DNA from: Strix aluco | Lineage: Eukaryota > Chordata > Aves > Strigiformes > Strigidae | Reading direction: 5' to 3' | Assembly: GCF_031877795.1 (NCBI RefSeq) | Contig: NC_133946.1 | Location: 9,771,144-9,835,143, forward strand | Length of the DNA: 64,000 bases | Part shown: positions 39,791 to 53,218 of the stretch, one piece after another | How positions within the stretch are numbered: position 1 is the first letter of the stretch | Layout of the letters: each line of letters begins with the position of its first letter | Translations under genes and position numbers: made by a program | Notes under the pieces: generated by a model | Databases searched by the model: none | What the model was told of the DNA's origin: nothing | The model's input: the letters and a program-made list of their open reading frames with translations, nothing else

Positions 39791-42700
39791 ATGATCTTAA
39801 AGGCAAATGAGATACTGCAAACTTATCAACCATCTTTGTGTGATTTACAAATCTGCTCTCTAAGTTCAACACTCGGTTATCCATCAAGGGAATTTTATTT
39901 CTAACTGGGCATCAAACTGTCATGATCACAGCTGAAAAGCACTGCTTCAGTAAGAATTTCCTGAATATTTAATAGTAAGAGTCATGCCATTACCAGTAAG
40001 CACAGCAACAAGCTGCCTTCAGAAGCAATAGGACCAAGATACCAGCACAACCAGTTTGCTGAGCAGCTTTTAAAGTTGAGTTGTTCACAGCCATGTGTGC
40101 ATAAAACAATACATTTCATAAAAGTTAAGCATAAAATATAGAAAAATCTATCCTGAATAGTCTTACTTGTCTTCAAATTAAGACAAGCTGGCCACAGTCA
40201 CATCATTGAGTGTACGTTGTGGAAAGATCTGAGCAATCAACTTTTCATAAACCAATGTTCACAAAAAAAATAATTTAAAAGTCAAATGTATGAATATTGT
40301 TTAAAAACAAATGGAAAATGTGTCAGTGCAAATATTTGAACAAAGAATTCCTCTGTTTTTCTCCAATCAAGAAGCAGGCATTACATACAATGTATCTGGC
40401 CAAATGCATTCAAATAATAGCTCAAATTTTGAATATTCATGGCTAGTCACAACATGAATAATCCTCATGTTGAAAAAAATGAGAGAATCTATTTCAGAGC
40501 AGCTCTGTAAATTAAAAGAGGAAGAAAATTCACCAGGGAGAAATTCTATGCCCTGCTGTAACTATCACATTGTCAGAACTTCCAGAGTTTTCTGTACTTT
40601 AGCATTAGACTGATTTGGTGTTTGCAATATAATTTAACAACTAACTGCTCTTTTCCTTACTTCAGGTTTCCAAGCAAGTAAAATTTTCCTTTTCCTGTCC
40701 AATCCCCTAGGGATCACTACCTTAATTAAAATTGACTTAGAGTATCTTTATAGTATAAGGATACTTATATGTAAGTACATAAAAGTATACATTTATACTG
40801 TAAGTACCCTATACACAGCTTTTAAAAGCTTTCCACTCTTTAGGGATTGCCTAAAATTGAGTGCAGCTTCACAGGGATTCTGTTTTTCATTACAAAATTA
40901 CAAACAAGAATTTTAAAACATGGTCTTCTGTATTTTCATGGCTTTCCTTTATGACAATCTTCTCAGTATGACTCCTTCAGCATCAACTATTATACCTCTA
41001 TGGTAGACCAGCACAAATTTGTCAGTATTTCATATGGGATTGAATAAAATTAAGATGGAGTTATGAGAAAATGCTGGTTTTCTATTTAAAGACAAAACTG
41101 AGTAGTTACCTACTCTAGGAAGGACAATTATACAAACAATATGTACTCTGAAACTAGAACAAAGAGTCCACCACCTCATGGAGCCAAGGAAGCATATGCT
41201 GGATATGGAAAAAGATTGGGAGTGGAGGACATTTACAAAGAAACATCCTCTTTTAACAAAAACAACACAGCACAACCAGAAGGGATCTAGGAGCTATATA
41301 AAAGATACTTTATAAGACGGCATCCTTGGGGAGTACATCTATTTGAATAGTGAGTGGGTCACGGGGGAAAGAATGAACTCTCCTGAGAAGCATCATTTAG
41401 AGAGACAAATGTAGATATCAGGTGTCTCTGCGTTAGAGGTTCCGATTTCAATAGGCTCAGAAAAGACCATTCTTTGAAAGTACATGATTTTGCTCAATCA
41501 CTTAACTAACCTAGAAAATAAGTATCTACTTTAATTTTCTGAGTTTCAGACCAGAAACATTCTTTGTTTTGGTTTGATTGTGTTTTTTCACTCTTAATCA
41601 TTTTTTTGTATTGTTACCCATTGCAGATAGTTGTAAACAGCTTTGAAAATGTCCTTTAACTTATTCCAGGGATATAGAAGATAAAATTAATTTAGCCACT
41701 TAAAAAAAAAAAAAAAGTAGAATTCACTGCTGCTTTTTAAATTGAGCCTAAGGATTCTGACTGACTTACCCTTGAAATCTCCAGTTCAAATCTGTAAGGG
41801 AGGCAGTGAAGGAAAGAAATCTGGAGCCAACTTTACTCACAAGTCTTAGCCAAGAAGAGGCACCAAATTCATCTGGATGGTGCATGGCATTCACCCCTAT
41901 GGTCCCATAAATTTCCATGGAACACAAGAAGAAAGAAGAGCTCCTTCTCACCACTTTCATCTTTGCTTTTCTGTTCTATTTTAAGATCATTGCCTTTGTG
42001 AATTTTCTGCAATGTGTGATGCACACCTGTGGAGTAGAGAACAAGGTAGCGCTAAGCATGCACATACTGTTAGGGAGTCTGTCTCGATTTGCAGAATCCA
42101 AGACATTCATACACTATGAAGAAACTATGCTGAGCCCACTGTGACACACTCAGGGTATTTAATATCATGCTGTATTCATTGGCTTCTCACTATTCAACTT
42201 TCATACTATTTCCCTGCTTGAATTTGTGACCAAGCAAATATCTCTGTATCAATAGGGAGCTAAATCAACCATATATTGCTCTGTTAATGCCAACAAAGTT
42301 TCTTGCTTGCATTCTTTTAAGGGTCTGTCTAAAACCAGATTTTAAAAGACAACTTGCAGTTGACATTAAAAATCATGCTATAGATAACAAACTGAAAAAC
42401 ATTCTGAAAATCCAACGATTTCTGTATCTCATCAGATGTTTATCTGCTGTACTTGCCCAAGTAAAATATAACAATGTTCGGACACGTAAAAATATTCCAT
42501 GGTTCATTTCAGCCAACTTAATCTAGCTTTCTTAAAAATTTTCCCTAGTTATACATATTCCTTCATAAATCATGTTGGTAACATCTTGAAAACCCAAGTG
42601 GCAGATACAGCTTTTAATTGAGAGAATTTATGGGGATGGTCAGCCCTGGGTCTCAAATACTAGGTCATTTTTATCTTAATCCCATAGCAAAAGGCAGATG

Positions 42701-44639
42701 AGCTGAGTTCTTCTGTGGTCTTTACACAAAATCCCAGGGAAAAAATGGTGCAGTTGTTCACGGTAAGAAAGCTAAATGCAGTATAACTGAATTCTTATTT
42801 GCTATAGCATGCATTTTGTAGGGTCTAGAAGAGTCTGGTTCATACCAGCTGTGGTTTTTAGAGTCAGCGTTACTAGCCTGGTAAGAATGGGACACACATC
42901 TATCCTCCTTCATCACCAAGGTTACTTAACTTTCAGTTATAAAGCCTCATTTTAGCTATAATCTCTGTCTCAGCGTTTTCCTTCATCATCAACACAGAAT
43001 ACTACACATTTCACAGTAGGCAGCATCCATGCTGTTCATTTACCGAGTGTTTATATAATAAATTGAACACCAAACTCATACTACAGCCTAGGAACAAACA
43101 AAGGAGGTTTGGTTTCCATGTGGGACTTGTCTTAACCACCCAGACAGCATAAAGCAACCATTTACTTCTAACTTGTATGTCAATAAGGTAAACCCCATTT
43201 GAACCTGCACCCCACTGCAAACCTGAATATAGGGACACTGTTTCATGAAGCTTCCCAGGCAGGGGATGCTCAGTCCACTGAAGTAATTACAGTACAATTG
43301 TTATTTTAACATGTTTTCAGTTCTTTGAATCCAGTTTTCTGCATATTTTTAAGCAATGGTTTATTTTTTTAAATGGTACTTTAAAGACAACTTAGGTCTG
43401 CATGGAATATTTTGTTTGCGTGCTGCTAATAAGGTTTTACATTTGGTAAAAGTTATAACAGAAAAGTGGATTAAATTAAAAGCAGCAGAATAAAAATATT
43501 TCCCAAAGAGTATTGTTTGTTTCTATAATTCAAAATTTGATGAGCAGGACATCAAGACACTTCTCAAGTCAAGCTGAATTGTATTTGTTTATAAAGTTTT
43601 ACAAATATGTTAGATCCAGCAACAGTGATTTCAAGTTCTATAGTTAAATTTGTGTTAGAAAGCCAGGTTATGTGTTACCATTAAAATAGACACTAAATTC
43701 CTGTTATCACCTAATTTCATCGACATTGTCTTTGCAGTAAATTGTACTGGTGAGGGAAATGCAATCATCTGGTTTTATTGCTAGAAGGCTCAGAATACCT
43801 TTTATCAATTTATTTTTTTAAATAGCTGCATTTAGTGTTAAAGATGTCGATAAAGTGCCTTTTTTCTTTAAAAGAAATTGCAGTTGAAAAGGTTTGGAAT
43901 TTTTCCCTACTGTAAAATTTTTACTTGCTTTCATGAAGAAATTTTTAAGGCAGCCAGCAAGAATGTTCTAATTCTTTTGTCCCCATTTCTCAAAATATCA
44001 AAATGATGTTATGTGCCTTGTTGTCCCAGATTGTCGGTAGATTGCAGGACGTAACAGATCATTTTATGGTAACCCAGAAATAAGGAGCTATGCATTATCC
44101 TTGATTGCAATACCCATGCTACTGATATCAGCTGGGTCGTAGTATTGTGGCAGAACATAGTTTGGGTTGGATTAGCTCTATAAGAAAATATGTAAAATAT
44201 TTGCTGCACCTTTGATATCTGTAGTGCCCCAAGAGTGCTAAATATCAACCATCAGCACTAAAGATAAAGTGAATTTATGTACACTGGCACAGAAGTCTCT
44301 AGAACGGCTGTAACAGATTGGATTTCCTCAGGGTCTGACAACAGCCAAAGCCCATGTACAAGTACATCATTATATATTATCTGTGCTCATGACAGTGTTC
44401 ACTGTAGTTACCACTTCTGTCTTAATGTTCTAATTCTAAATTAGGCTCTAGCTTTTTCATTATTTCAAGTGTCTGTCGTCTGTACACAACAGCACAGTTT
44501 CCAACAACCTGCAGTTATGTAAATGCCATATATATTTTTATACACATATTTTTATATATATTAAAAAAAAAGTCTTATCATACATACAACCTTTATAAAG
44601 TCTATCCTCCCCCCCGATTAAAATACCTTCCTTTCCAGA

Positions 44640-45090
44640 CTGCCATGAGCCGAGCAGGCAGCTGTGGGAGCCTTTCCTTCAGAAAGCTGCTTGGGCATTA
44701 ATAATATGAAATCTAAGATGCCACATTTCACGTTCAGAATGATTACCAGATCTCATAGTGTTCCCAGAGAATAACAAAACCTCTGTGCTTCTTAGAAAAC
44801 AAATTTGCTGCCTGTCCAACGGGTGACAGCTAATACAGATACTTGAGTCTACCTGTGACAGCTGCTAAATAGAAAAAAGCTGTCACCTGGCTGGTCTTTG
44901 CCTGTGCTTCCTCCTGAGATCCTCACAGAAGCAGACATCCTATTCATAACGATATTGCCATTGATACCGGCTGCCTGGGCAGTGCATGGAAATGGTATAT
45001 TTGCCCACGAATAGAATTATCCAGAGGTGTCAATAATTCGGAAAGCCCTTACGCTCTCCTGTATGTTGCATCCATTTGAAAACAAACAAG
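44640..45090. promoter_or_regulatory. Candidate conserved regulatory element
   Basis: This non-repetitive segment has TGACAGCT at 44824-44831 and 44856-44863 and its complement AGCTGTCA at 44878-44885. The last two form a perfect 9-bp inverted repeat (GTGACAGCT, 14-bp loop, AGCTGTCAC). TGACAG is the core recognised by TALE homeodomain proteins (MEIS, PREP, TGIF). E-box cores CAGCTG and CACCTG overlap the arms. Conservation cannot be measured here, so enhancer status is inference. Confidence 0.3.
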
Positions 45091-46379
45091 AAAAGGCTTT
45101 GTACTGCCAGGTTAGATCCCTGGAACACTTTACAATGTTAAATAATTAAGGTTCTCCACTTTCACATCCTCTGCAAGAGTGGTTGTATATGGATATCGGT
45201 TGCTTCACTGCACTGTGAAACTTGAATAGAGGAAACCACGTAGCTCTGAGGCAGGGTTGAGACAGCCATCCCTTGTCACGCAGAACTGAGCCTAAGTTAG
45301 GCAATCTGACCCAAAGTGAAGGCCTGCTCAGCTAGACACAACCTCCTCATACAAATCACAGCTTCAGAAGAACACGAAGCCTGATGACCTGGTATTTTTG
45401 ACAGCCAAAGATGATTGTGGCTTACATGGAGGTTTCACCCAGGCATAAGAGCAACAGAAGTAGGATAAAGTCGCAGGCCTTGAGAGAAAGCGAAGCGCAG
45501 TTATTTCCTACAACACCTTGAATCAATCAATCTGCTGCAAACACCTACCTCTAAGTCTGTGACACCTTGCGGAGCACGACCACAAGTTAAGTGCTTTTAG
45601 ACTTCTAAAGAGAACAAAAACTAAGTGTCTCAAACATCTTAAAAGTGCTAACAGGATCCCCACATTACCCATCCTTCCCAAAAAACAAACACATAAACAA
45701 GGATCAATAAACAGTCTCTTTTTTTAGAGCAGATTAAGTCATTACAAAGTATTTTTCAACCAAATTACTAACCATGTTTTTAAAGATTTCCAAGGGCCCA
45801 CTTAATTATTCCCTAGCTGTGGCTGTATCTCCTCTTGTCCCTTCTCCCCCCTTAAGTATTATTCTAAGTGAGATATCCTTCCATTCAGCTGCAGAGCTTT
45901 ATAAATGCTGGCGTATGACTCTGGAGATCCCTTTCCCATCTGTTCAAAGCATTTTTATGCTCCTGGGCTGAAAATGTAGTTGTTCTACTCTGATTTCTTC
46001 AAATACTCGTTTGAATGTTTGAATTTTCTCCTGTGAGGAGGCTTGGTGATTTCAATGTTAGTTATTACACAGACATAGAAGCATTTGCACATCTGTATGC
46101 TTCCATTCCCTATTTATGTAGGGGGGATATGACTTTTCTCGCTATGTAAGTATTGGAAAACAAATTCACACATGACAGAGAGTTGCTCAAGTACCACAAT
46201 GATGGTACAAGTGCTGTAGCCAGCTTGATTCTCCATTATTATTAATGTGCTAAATGAACAGTTTATCAGAGATGATCTCATACAGTCAAAAGAATGGAAA
46301 TTAGCTACCGCTCATGGCTTTAAACTGAAATATAAACATAACGCACAGGAATGCATCATTCTTAAAAGTGCCTCTCTAT

Positions 46380-46640
46380 GGCTGCAATAGACAACAGGGA
46401 AGAGGATGCAAATGGGTTTAAATGACTGTATCTAAAGCCATTGTTGCTTTGATCTGGTTGAAACAACCCAGTATTTTAAAGATCATTCACATACTAAGTG
46501 GCAGGTGTGTGTTTCTGCTTCTTATTAGAAAAACCCCCAGCTGCTTTCTGTGAATTTAGCTTTGGGAGCCAGAGCGTTCCAGTTTCAATCTGCATTCTGG
46601 GACAGGTAGCTCAGACCAATTAATCATGAAAGGTCCCTCA
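46380..46640. promoter_or_regulatory. Candidate enhancer with octamer, SOX and TCF-like motifs
   Basis: Within 50 bp lie an octamer ATGCAAAT (46406-46413), a SOX-like CCATTGTT (46438-46445) and a TCF/LEF-like CTTTGATCT (46447-46455). A homeodomain-like CAATTAATCA follows at 46617-46626. Each is short enough to occur by chance. The clustering, not any single site, is the reason for the call. Confidence 0.25.
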
Positions 46641-47937
46641 GATGATCTCACCTTCTTTTGTCTTTGAATAGCACGATACAAAATAAAAATGGGTCACCGA
46701 TGCATTAGAGCGACAGCTATGATATCCTATCCTTGAAGAGATGTTATACTTGCAGCATAGACATGAGATGCAGAGAAAAGCAATTGTCTACTCAATACAA
46801 AAACATATCAGCTGAGGGTGGGTATTGTTTGTTTGTTTTTACAGGCAGCACTAAAATACTTTTTTTATAGCAAAGACATTGATAGCTTTCAACTCTAAGT
46901 CCTGGGTGAAATGAAAGAGCTGGAACACAGAACGCTGAGGAACAGATTAACTCACTGCTTGCCAAAGATGCCCACTGTCAGTAGGAGCCATGAGAAATAA
47001 GGGGATTTTGGCAATAAAGTTGGGGGCCAAACGCCTGCCACACGGGATGTGCTTACAGGCTGGGAGCAAGAGGTAGACAAGAGAAGCATGTTAATGGAAG
47101 AAAAAAAAAATAGCTGGAAAAATGGGTAATAAAAAAAGAGGTAGAAATGGAAGAAAGTTGTCATAAGAGGTAAAAAGCCTCGTTATCCTTCACTTGGTTT
47201 TCATGAAGAGAGTGAGGAGGGACTGTACACAAAGCAAAGGGGGAAAAGAAGCAAGTAAATGACAACTCAAATCTCTGAATCAGCAGAAATCAGCCAAATG
47301 CTACAGTATAGCTTTAATAGCAATAACAGATCCCTAGGGATTGACAGAATTGGCAGAAGGAGTAGGATGAAGTCTGTGTTACATTTATTACAGATATCAA
47401 GGAAAAAAAAAAAAGAAAAAATCCAGAACTAGAAGGCTCTACAAGCATGATTTGAATAATAAGAATAGCAGAAAATAGTTGGCATGGAACATTTAGCAAA
47501 TTATACTTAAATTGCAGACAGTCAGTATGCATTTACCCACAGAGAGCTTGCCTAACAAATCTCGTACTGCCTCATTGAAGAAGCAGCAATAACAAAAGAT
47601 TTTACAGGGAGAGGATCTGTGGGTATAATTACATGGCCTGCAGGAACCACTGCTGACAGAATAAGCAGCTGGAAGTTAAACAGGAATAGGGGAGCAACCA
47701 CAACAATCAAACTTCAGTCAAAACAGTGTTATGGTGGAAGAGAAATAGTAAAGAAAAGGTATATATTAAAAAAGATCTTATATTACAGGACACCAAGGGA
47801 GTCTTGAATGACAAGGCATATCCTGCACTATTCCTAGGAAAACACTTGGGAATGTGTATGGGCAAGAATCCCAAGAGAGGTGATGTTTTGTGTTTAACCA
47901 GGAATAAGCCATACCCTCTTCCTAAACACTGAGGGGA

Positions 47938-47954
47938 GGGGGGGGGGGGGGGGG
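47938..47954 (+). repeat. Poly-G run
   Basis: Seventeen consecutive G, preceded by GAGGGGA. It can form a G-quadruplex and is prone to sequencing and length error. Confidence 0.9.
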
Positions 47955-47984
47955 AAGAAGTTTTGAGCATATGAGGTTTAGAGC

Positions 47985-48475
47985 CTTAAATTTTAAGGCT
48001 GAAAGAAACTGTGATGAATTATTCTGACTTCATATAAAATGCAATACCAAAGATCTCACCCAGTAATTTCTGGCTGGACAACCATATATCTAGGAAGAAT
48101 ACTTAGTCTCAATTTAAATACTTCCAACAAATTTAGTATGTCCATAAGTTAATTGTTTTGATGGTTAATTACTCTCAGTGAATCTTAAATGTACCCTGAA
48201 ATAATCTGTTTCCAGTTTTCAAACTCTGGTTTTTGTTGCACCCTTCTTTGATTTCTGCAATCCTCTTCCTGGAGGTTCTACAGGTTTACTCTAAGTTACC
48301 TTATCTTGGAGTAGGTTGAACTTCTTTAGTTTCTCATTATTGATCATGATTTTAAGACCCCAAATCATTCTTGAAATCTTTTTTTCCGTTCTTTCCAAAT
48401 TTCTGATTTTTTTCTCTGAAGTGTGTACACTGTGTGTCCACATAAATGAGACATTATTTACTAGTAAATGCCTAG
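47985..48475 (-). mobile_element. Ancient CR1 LINE fragment (minus)
   Basis: On the plus strand the blocks follow the antisense of old amniote CR1 in order. TTTTAAGGCTGAAAGAAACT is at about 47991, CCCAGTAATTTCTGGC at 48059, TTTAAATACTTCCAA near 48112, ATGGTTAATTACTCTCA at 48160, AATCATTCTTGAAATC at 48363, and CTTTCCAAATTTCTGATTTT at 48391. About 490 bp, strongly diverged, consistent with insertion before the bird radiation. Confidence 0.75.
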
Positions 48476-48699
48476 TCAGCACACAGTGACAAATCTTAAA
48501 AAAAAAAAAAAAATCAAAGCAATTGCAGATAGCACTGCATTTTTGTATGGACCAGAAAGTCAGGTCTGAATTCCTGAGAATGACTCTACAATCTGGCTTC
48601 TGGTAGAGTTAACCCTGGTTCATTTTTTCCTGATTTTTTTTTTTTTTTTACACTTGATCAGAAGAGAATCTGGGGCAACTACACAGTTCTGGTTAGAAG

Positions 48700-48870
48700 A
48701 AGAAAAAAAGAAATGGACAATACAGGAGGTTCAAGAGAGGACAACTGAGATAATAAGCCTTAATGACCCTAAATTATAAGCGAAAGAAGGTTAAACGTGC
48801 TGTGGAAAAGAGAAGATTAAGAAAAGATCTCGCTGATATATCAAATACCTTTAGGGAATAGAAAGGATAA
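48700..48870 (+). mobile_element. Probable ancient CR1 fragment (plus)
   Basis: GGTTCAAGAGAGGACAACTG and GGAAAAGAGAAGATTAAGAA followed by AGATCTCGCTGATATATCAA resemble the mid-3' block of old CR1. It may be the upstream part of the fragment at 49255-49495, with about 380 bp of unidentified DNA between. Confidence 0.45.
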
Positions 48871-49254
48871 ATTTTAGTAGACTAGAAATTTAATAGAGGG
48901 ATATGCAAACATGATTAATTAATTAACATCTGTATTAGTTAATGATGATTAAAAGCTCTATATTATTGCTGAGCTGTATTATGAGGAAAAATAATAGCAG
49001 CAGACAACTTTACACTTTTTAATGCAGCAGTTTAACAAAATTATTAGGGAGGTATAATTAGGCTGCGCAAGCATCTGGGATGGCGTAACACAGCATGGCA
49101 GTGGAGGGGGGAAAGGGGACAGAGCTGCTTTGGGCAGGGTAAATTTTTGAAAGAGCTCTTTGGGGAGTTCATTTTTGCCTTCAAAATAAGTGTAACTATC
49201 TTTAGTTAACTCAGGTTCGGGACTCGCATTACAGAAGGGCGTTACCTTTGCACT

Positions 49255-49495
49255 GGTCCTAAGGAAATATTCAATATTCCAACTCCGTAACAGAAAAAAC
49301 CCTCTGAGAATAATTATGTACCAGAACAGTTTGCCCACAGAGGTTGGGAAATCTCTGTCCTTGGAGGTTTTTAAGACCTGGTTAGACAAAGCCCCAAATT
49401 GGCCTCATGTGAATTCAGGCTTGACCCTGCTCAGAGCAGCAGGTTGGAGACCTCCCAAAGCCCCTTCCAAGATGAAAAAAATCTATGATGCTGTG
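49255..49495 (+). mobile_element. Old CR1 LINE 3' fragment (plus)
   Basis: AGAACAGTTTGCCCACAGAG, ATCTCTGTCCTTGGAGG, TTGACCCTGCTCAGAGCAGC and CCCCTTCCAAGATG followed by CTATGATGCTG form the CR1 3' end with a decayed tail. More diverged than the copies at 38-39 kb. Confidence 0.82.
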
Positions 49496-52400
49496 ACATA
49501 AAGGAAGATTTTATAACTTAAATAATAGATAAGCTCTATTGATAAGGAAAACATTAACATAGTTTACCAAAATATGACATATTCAAATACAGAAACACCA
49601 TGCACCAAATCATTTGGGACACTTTTGCCTGGAGCCATTTCACACGTTGCAGTCTGAGGTGTTCTAGTGGGTCTTGATAACTATCATAAAGCTTATTGAA
49701 GCAGATGTATTTTTCAAGCAAGAGGCTGATTTATATCAAACAGAAGCTATAATCTCAAAGTCCGCTTGTTTGATTTGGAAAGGTGAAGGTTGTTTCATTG
49801 AAGAAATGAATCTCAGTTTAAAACAAATATTTGGAACTTACTTTTCTTTCTCCTTTGATTGTGAAACAAACAGCTGGAAACAGGCGGTTTCAGTCACTGA
49901 AATTCAGCACATTGCTTATGAAAAGTATTTTTGCTAACCAATTTTCATGATTAACGGCTAAAACACATTAGATGCTTTATATTGTATATATTGCTTTGTA
50001 TTGTAAATATATTATTTAAAATATATTTATATTACATTAGATGCTTTGTAATGTCACAGTATCTACAACTTGCTGCACGTATCCCCTTTTGATACAAACT
50101 CAAACTGCAATCCACTTACATTTAGAGTGGAATTATGATATTACACATATGTCTAACAAAAATATACAGCTCAAACAGCTCAGCCTCTACCCATCCCTCC
50201 CTCCCCAACTAACCCGTGGTTGTTTAACCACCACCTATACCTGGACTGAACAGATTTTGATCTAAATACAGAACTTCTGCCTCTGGGATCACCAATTCAA
50301 GCACATTCAAGTCCTTTAAAAACCTTGCAAAGGAAGCAAATGTCATTTACGTTACATTGCAGTTTCCAGCACTAGGAAATGTCACTTTTATCACCAGTGC
50401 CAGTGTGGTTTGAAATGTTTCATTTAAATTCATGTTGAACTCAGGTTGCTGACGGTCTTCCTCTCTCCCTCCTACAGTCACACCCAGCTTTGCAAATTCC
50501 CCTCTTTGTAAGGCTGTACTGCTAGACAAGTCCCTACCTAATTATCAAGATAGAAGAGGCTTTTTCACCACAGCTACCATTGTTGTAACAGCTGATAATA
50601 CAATTTTTGCTAGCATTGTGTGACAAAGGATTATGTCAGTAGGAGATCAGATGCTGTCCTCAGAAAGCGGCGCAGCTCGGCCACACACCACTATACAAAT
50701 TAACATCCTTTCTCCTGCTAAACGTCACAAATCTTAGTATTATAGAGTCCCAATTTTGAAGCTGCATCTGCATTGCCAAGGCAGGAGGCTCTGGGAACAG
50801 AATCCCTACTCCCTTCCACTAAAGGCTCTGCCACTGCAGGGCATGGAAGATGTCCTTCCCAGGAGATATTTTTCTGGCCAGAAAGAAATACTTAATGGTG
50901 ACAGCAGACAGCACAGGACACACAAATATTTCTTGGTCTCCCCTCTTGCCTGAGAAGGTTCCCTTCAGGTTGCACCCAAGGCCACCCCTTTTCATCACAG
51001 GGTCAGTAACACTTGTACGTACAGGCGGCCAATAATCATTCCAGCGTGGTTTCACACAGTAGTAACATGAAAGATGTATGGACACGTAGCATCCCTCAGC
51101 TCCAGGGGCCTGGATCCAGCCTTCCTCTCTGTCATGCAAGGATCCTTGCCACAGGGAACAGCTCTAGTCAAATCAAACAGGCTGAGCCAGAGCTCACCTT
51201 GTAAGTTAGGCACAGCAAACTGCATTGTAATGTATCTCAAACTGTAGACATCTTCTACGTGTAGCCGACAGATGTATTTCGGATCTTCTTTCTACCAATA
51301 TGGCACCAATAACACAACCTCAATTTAAATTATTATACTGATATACAGCCATTACATAGAAATTATGTCCAATCCGGCCTATCTTTGGTAAGGTTTTGTG
51401 CTTTGTTTTGTTTTTATCCCTGAGATTTCAGCAATGAAATATAAGAAGAAAAATGGCTCTGTATTTCTGGTACTGGCCCAAGAGACCAGGATTCTGACAA
51501 TGAACTCCTGCACAGTTTTTGGTAAAGCCTCTTAAGTTTCCTCTGCCTCAGGGAACGGCAATAATTTCTCTAGTACCCAGAACTGTCTTTAAAAGATACT
51601 TTTGCATACTTCAGTTTCTGAGTGGAGTACCATTTGGACCAGTGCTCATTTTTAAATGCTTCGCAATTTAAATACAAACACACAATAATGTTGACACTGT
51701 TTTTTTCAGGGCACGGAAGCCTAACAGCAGCAGTACCTTATTGCTTTGCAATACCTGTGCCATGATGTTTTGCTAAAATAGAATATGTAAAGTCACAATG
51801 GAAAGAAAATAAAATGCTGGGACTGCATTGCTCTGATAATGAAATAATGATGAAAATGTTACTGTGGTTGAACTATACGTATTTAGCTCTATTTGTAACA
51901 GTATTCCCTTGCATAAATACAGTTCACTGATACAATGGGGAAGAAAGCTTTTCTCACAGAGACATTTGATAATTCTTCACAGTAAAATTGCTTGCATCTG
52001 TTGTTAGGAAGTTATCAGTCTAGTTTCATAAACCAGAAAATAAATCCTCACTGAGTATATATAGTCTGTTGAATTTTGTTGTCTTTCCTCAGGCTACAGT
52101 CCTGCTGAAGACAAAGCTTTTTTTGAGGAGACTGTAAAGATTTAGTGCAAGAACATTCTTTTTAATGGAAGAAGTAGAAATTTGGCTCATTAGTTACACC
52201 ATTTTTGTCTAAGTGTGACATTCAATGGCAGGTAGTGGAGAGTAAAACCTATCAAGGAAGAGGCTCAATAAACTGCAGTGGCCCAGAGCTCTACATTTAT
52301 GTAACCTCTTATTCCAACAAACTTTACCAATATATTTGCCCAGGCTGAGCCTTAGAGTGATATTTGTCTAGTAAATACTTCTGAGAGAGAAAAAGATATT

Positions 52401-52707
52401 AATTAAAAGCAAGCAATAAAGTCAGATGTGTTTACTACTATTTCTCCAATAATTCTCCTTTTTTAATAAACAGAACTGAAAGCATAACTGGTTAGATAAA
52501 GTTTTGCAGCACAGTAGCGGCTTAACAATTGTCTACCAGATGCTGGTGTGGAAAGAGGCACACACACACAGAGAAACAGTTTAATTATCAAAACACAGAA
52601 CTCTTATCAGTTTTTCTGAAGTCTATTTTCAGATTTGCCTTTTTTTTTTTTCCTAGAGCTTAGGCAAGTCAACAAATTACCCTGCATTAGTAAAAGAGAC
52701 AAAGTAA
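49496..52707. other. Non-coding, no recognisable gene
   Basis: Contains an AT-rich segment flanked by a 14-bp direct repeat (49965-50047). No exon or repeat family was otherwise recognised. Confidence 0.5.
49965..50047. repeat. Direct repeat around AT-rich core
   Basis: ACATTAGATGCTTT occurs at 49965-49978 and 50034-50047, flanking 55 bp of nearly pure AT with TATT repeats. It looks like a local slippage duplication. Confidence 0.65.
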
Positions 52708-53218
52708 TCACAGATGAAGAAAAAGGTAGATTGGAAGAGACCTTTGAAGTTCACCTGGTCCAACCCCCTGTTTGAAGCAGAGCTAACTTGTAAATTAAAA
52801 TCAGGTTGCTTATGGCATTGTCCAGTCAAAGTTTTAAAAACCTCTCAGGAGGAAGAACCCCATACCACTCCAGGCAGCCTGTGTCAATGCTTAACCACAC
52901 TCAGGATGAACAGTTTTCTCCTTAAGTCCAACTGGAAGTTCCCTTTTTCAGCCTGCGGTCATTGTTTCTTGTCCTTTGGGTGTGCACTTCTGAGAAGTGT
53001 TTCCTTCATCTCCATTACCCACCCATCCCCAACGTTTTGGCAGTGGGAAAGTACAATGCAATTCCTTCCTTTTCACATTAAACCAACACAGTTCCCTCAG
53101 CCTCTCCCCATCTGTAGTCCCTTCTGAAGGTTACACTGCCTTCCAGCATAACTCACCCCCCTAATGGGGCTCCAGCTGGAAATTTGCTGAGGGGTGTGTG
53201 ATGGCCCTTCATCCAGGT
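52708..53218 (-). mobile_element. Older CR1 LINE, 3' part (minus), interrupted
   Basis: The plus strand shows antisense CR1: GATTGGAAGAGACCTTTGAA, CACCTGGTCCAACCCCC, CAGGCAGCCTGTGTCAATGC, CTCCTTAAGTCCAACTGGAA, then the CATTGTTTCTTGTCCTTTGG block. It is cut at ATCCAGGT (53211-53218) by a plus-strand CR1 and resumes at 53390. Confidence 0.85.

Larger units (their letters stand above)
39791..47980. other. Non-coding, motif-dense segments only
   Basis: No gene or CR1 was recognised. AT-rich throughout. Regions at 44640-45090 and 46380-46640 have less simple sequence and clustered transcription-factor-like motifs, and are listed separately. A 17-base G run sits at 47938-47954. Confidence 0.5.
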
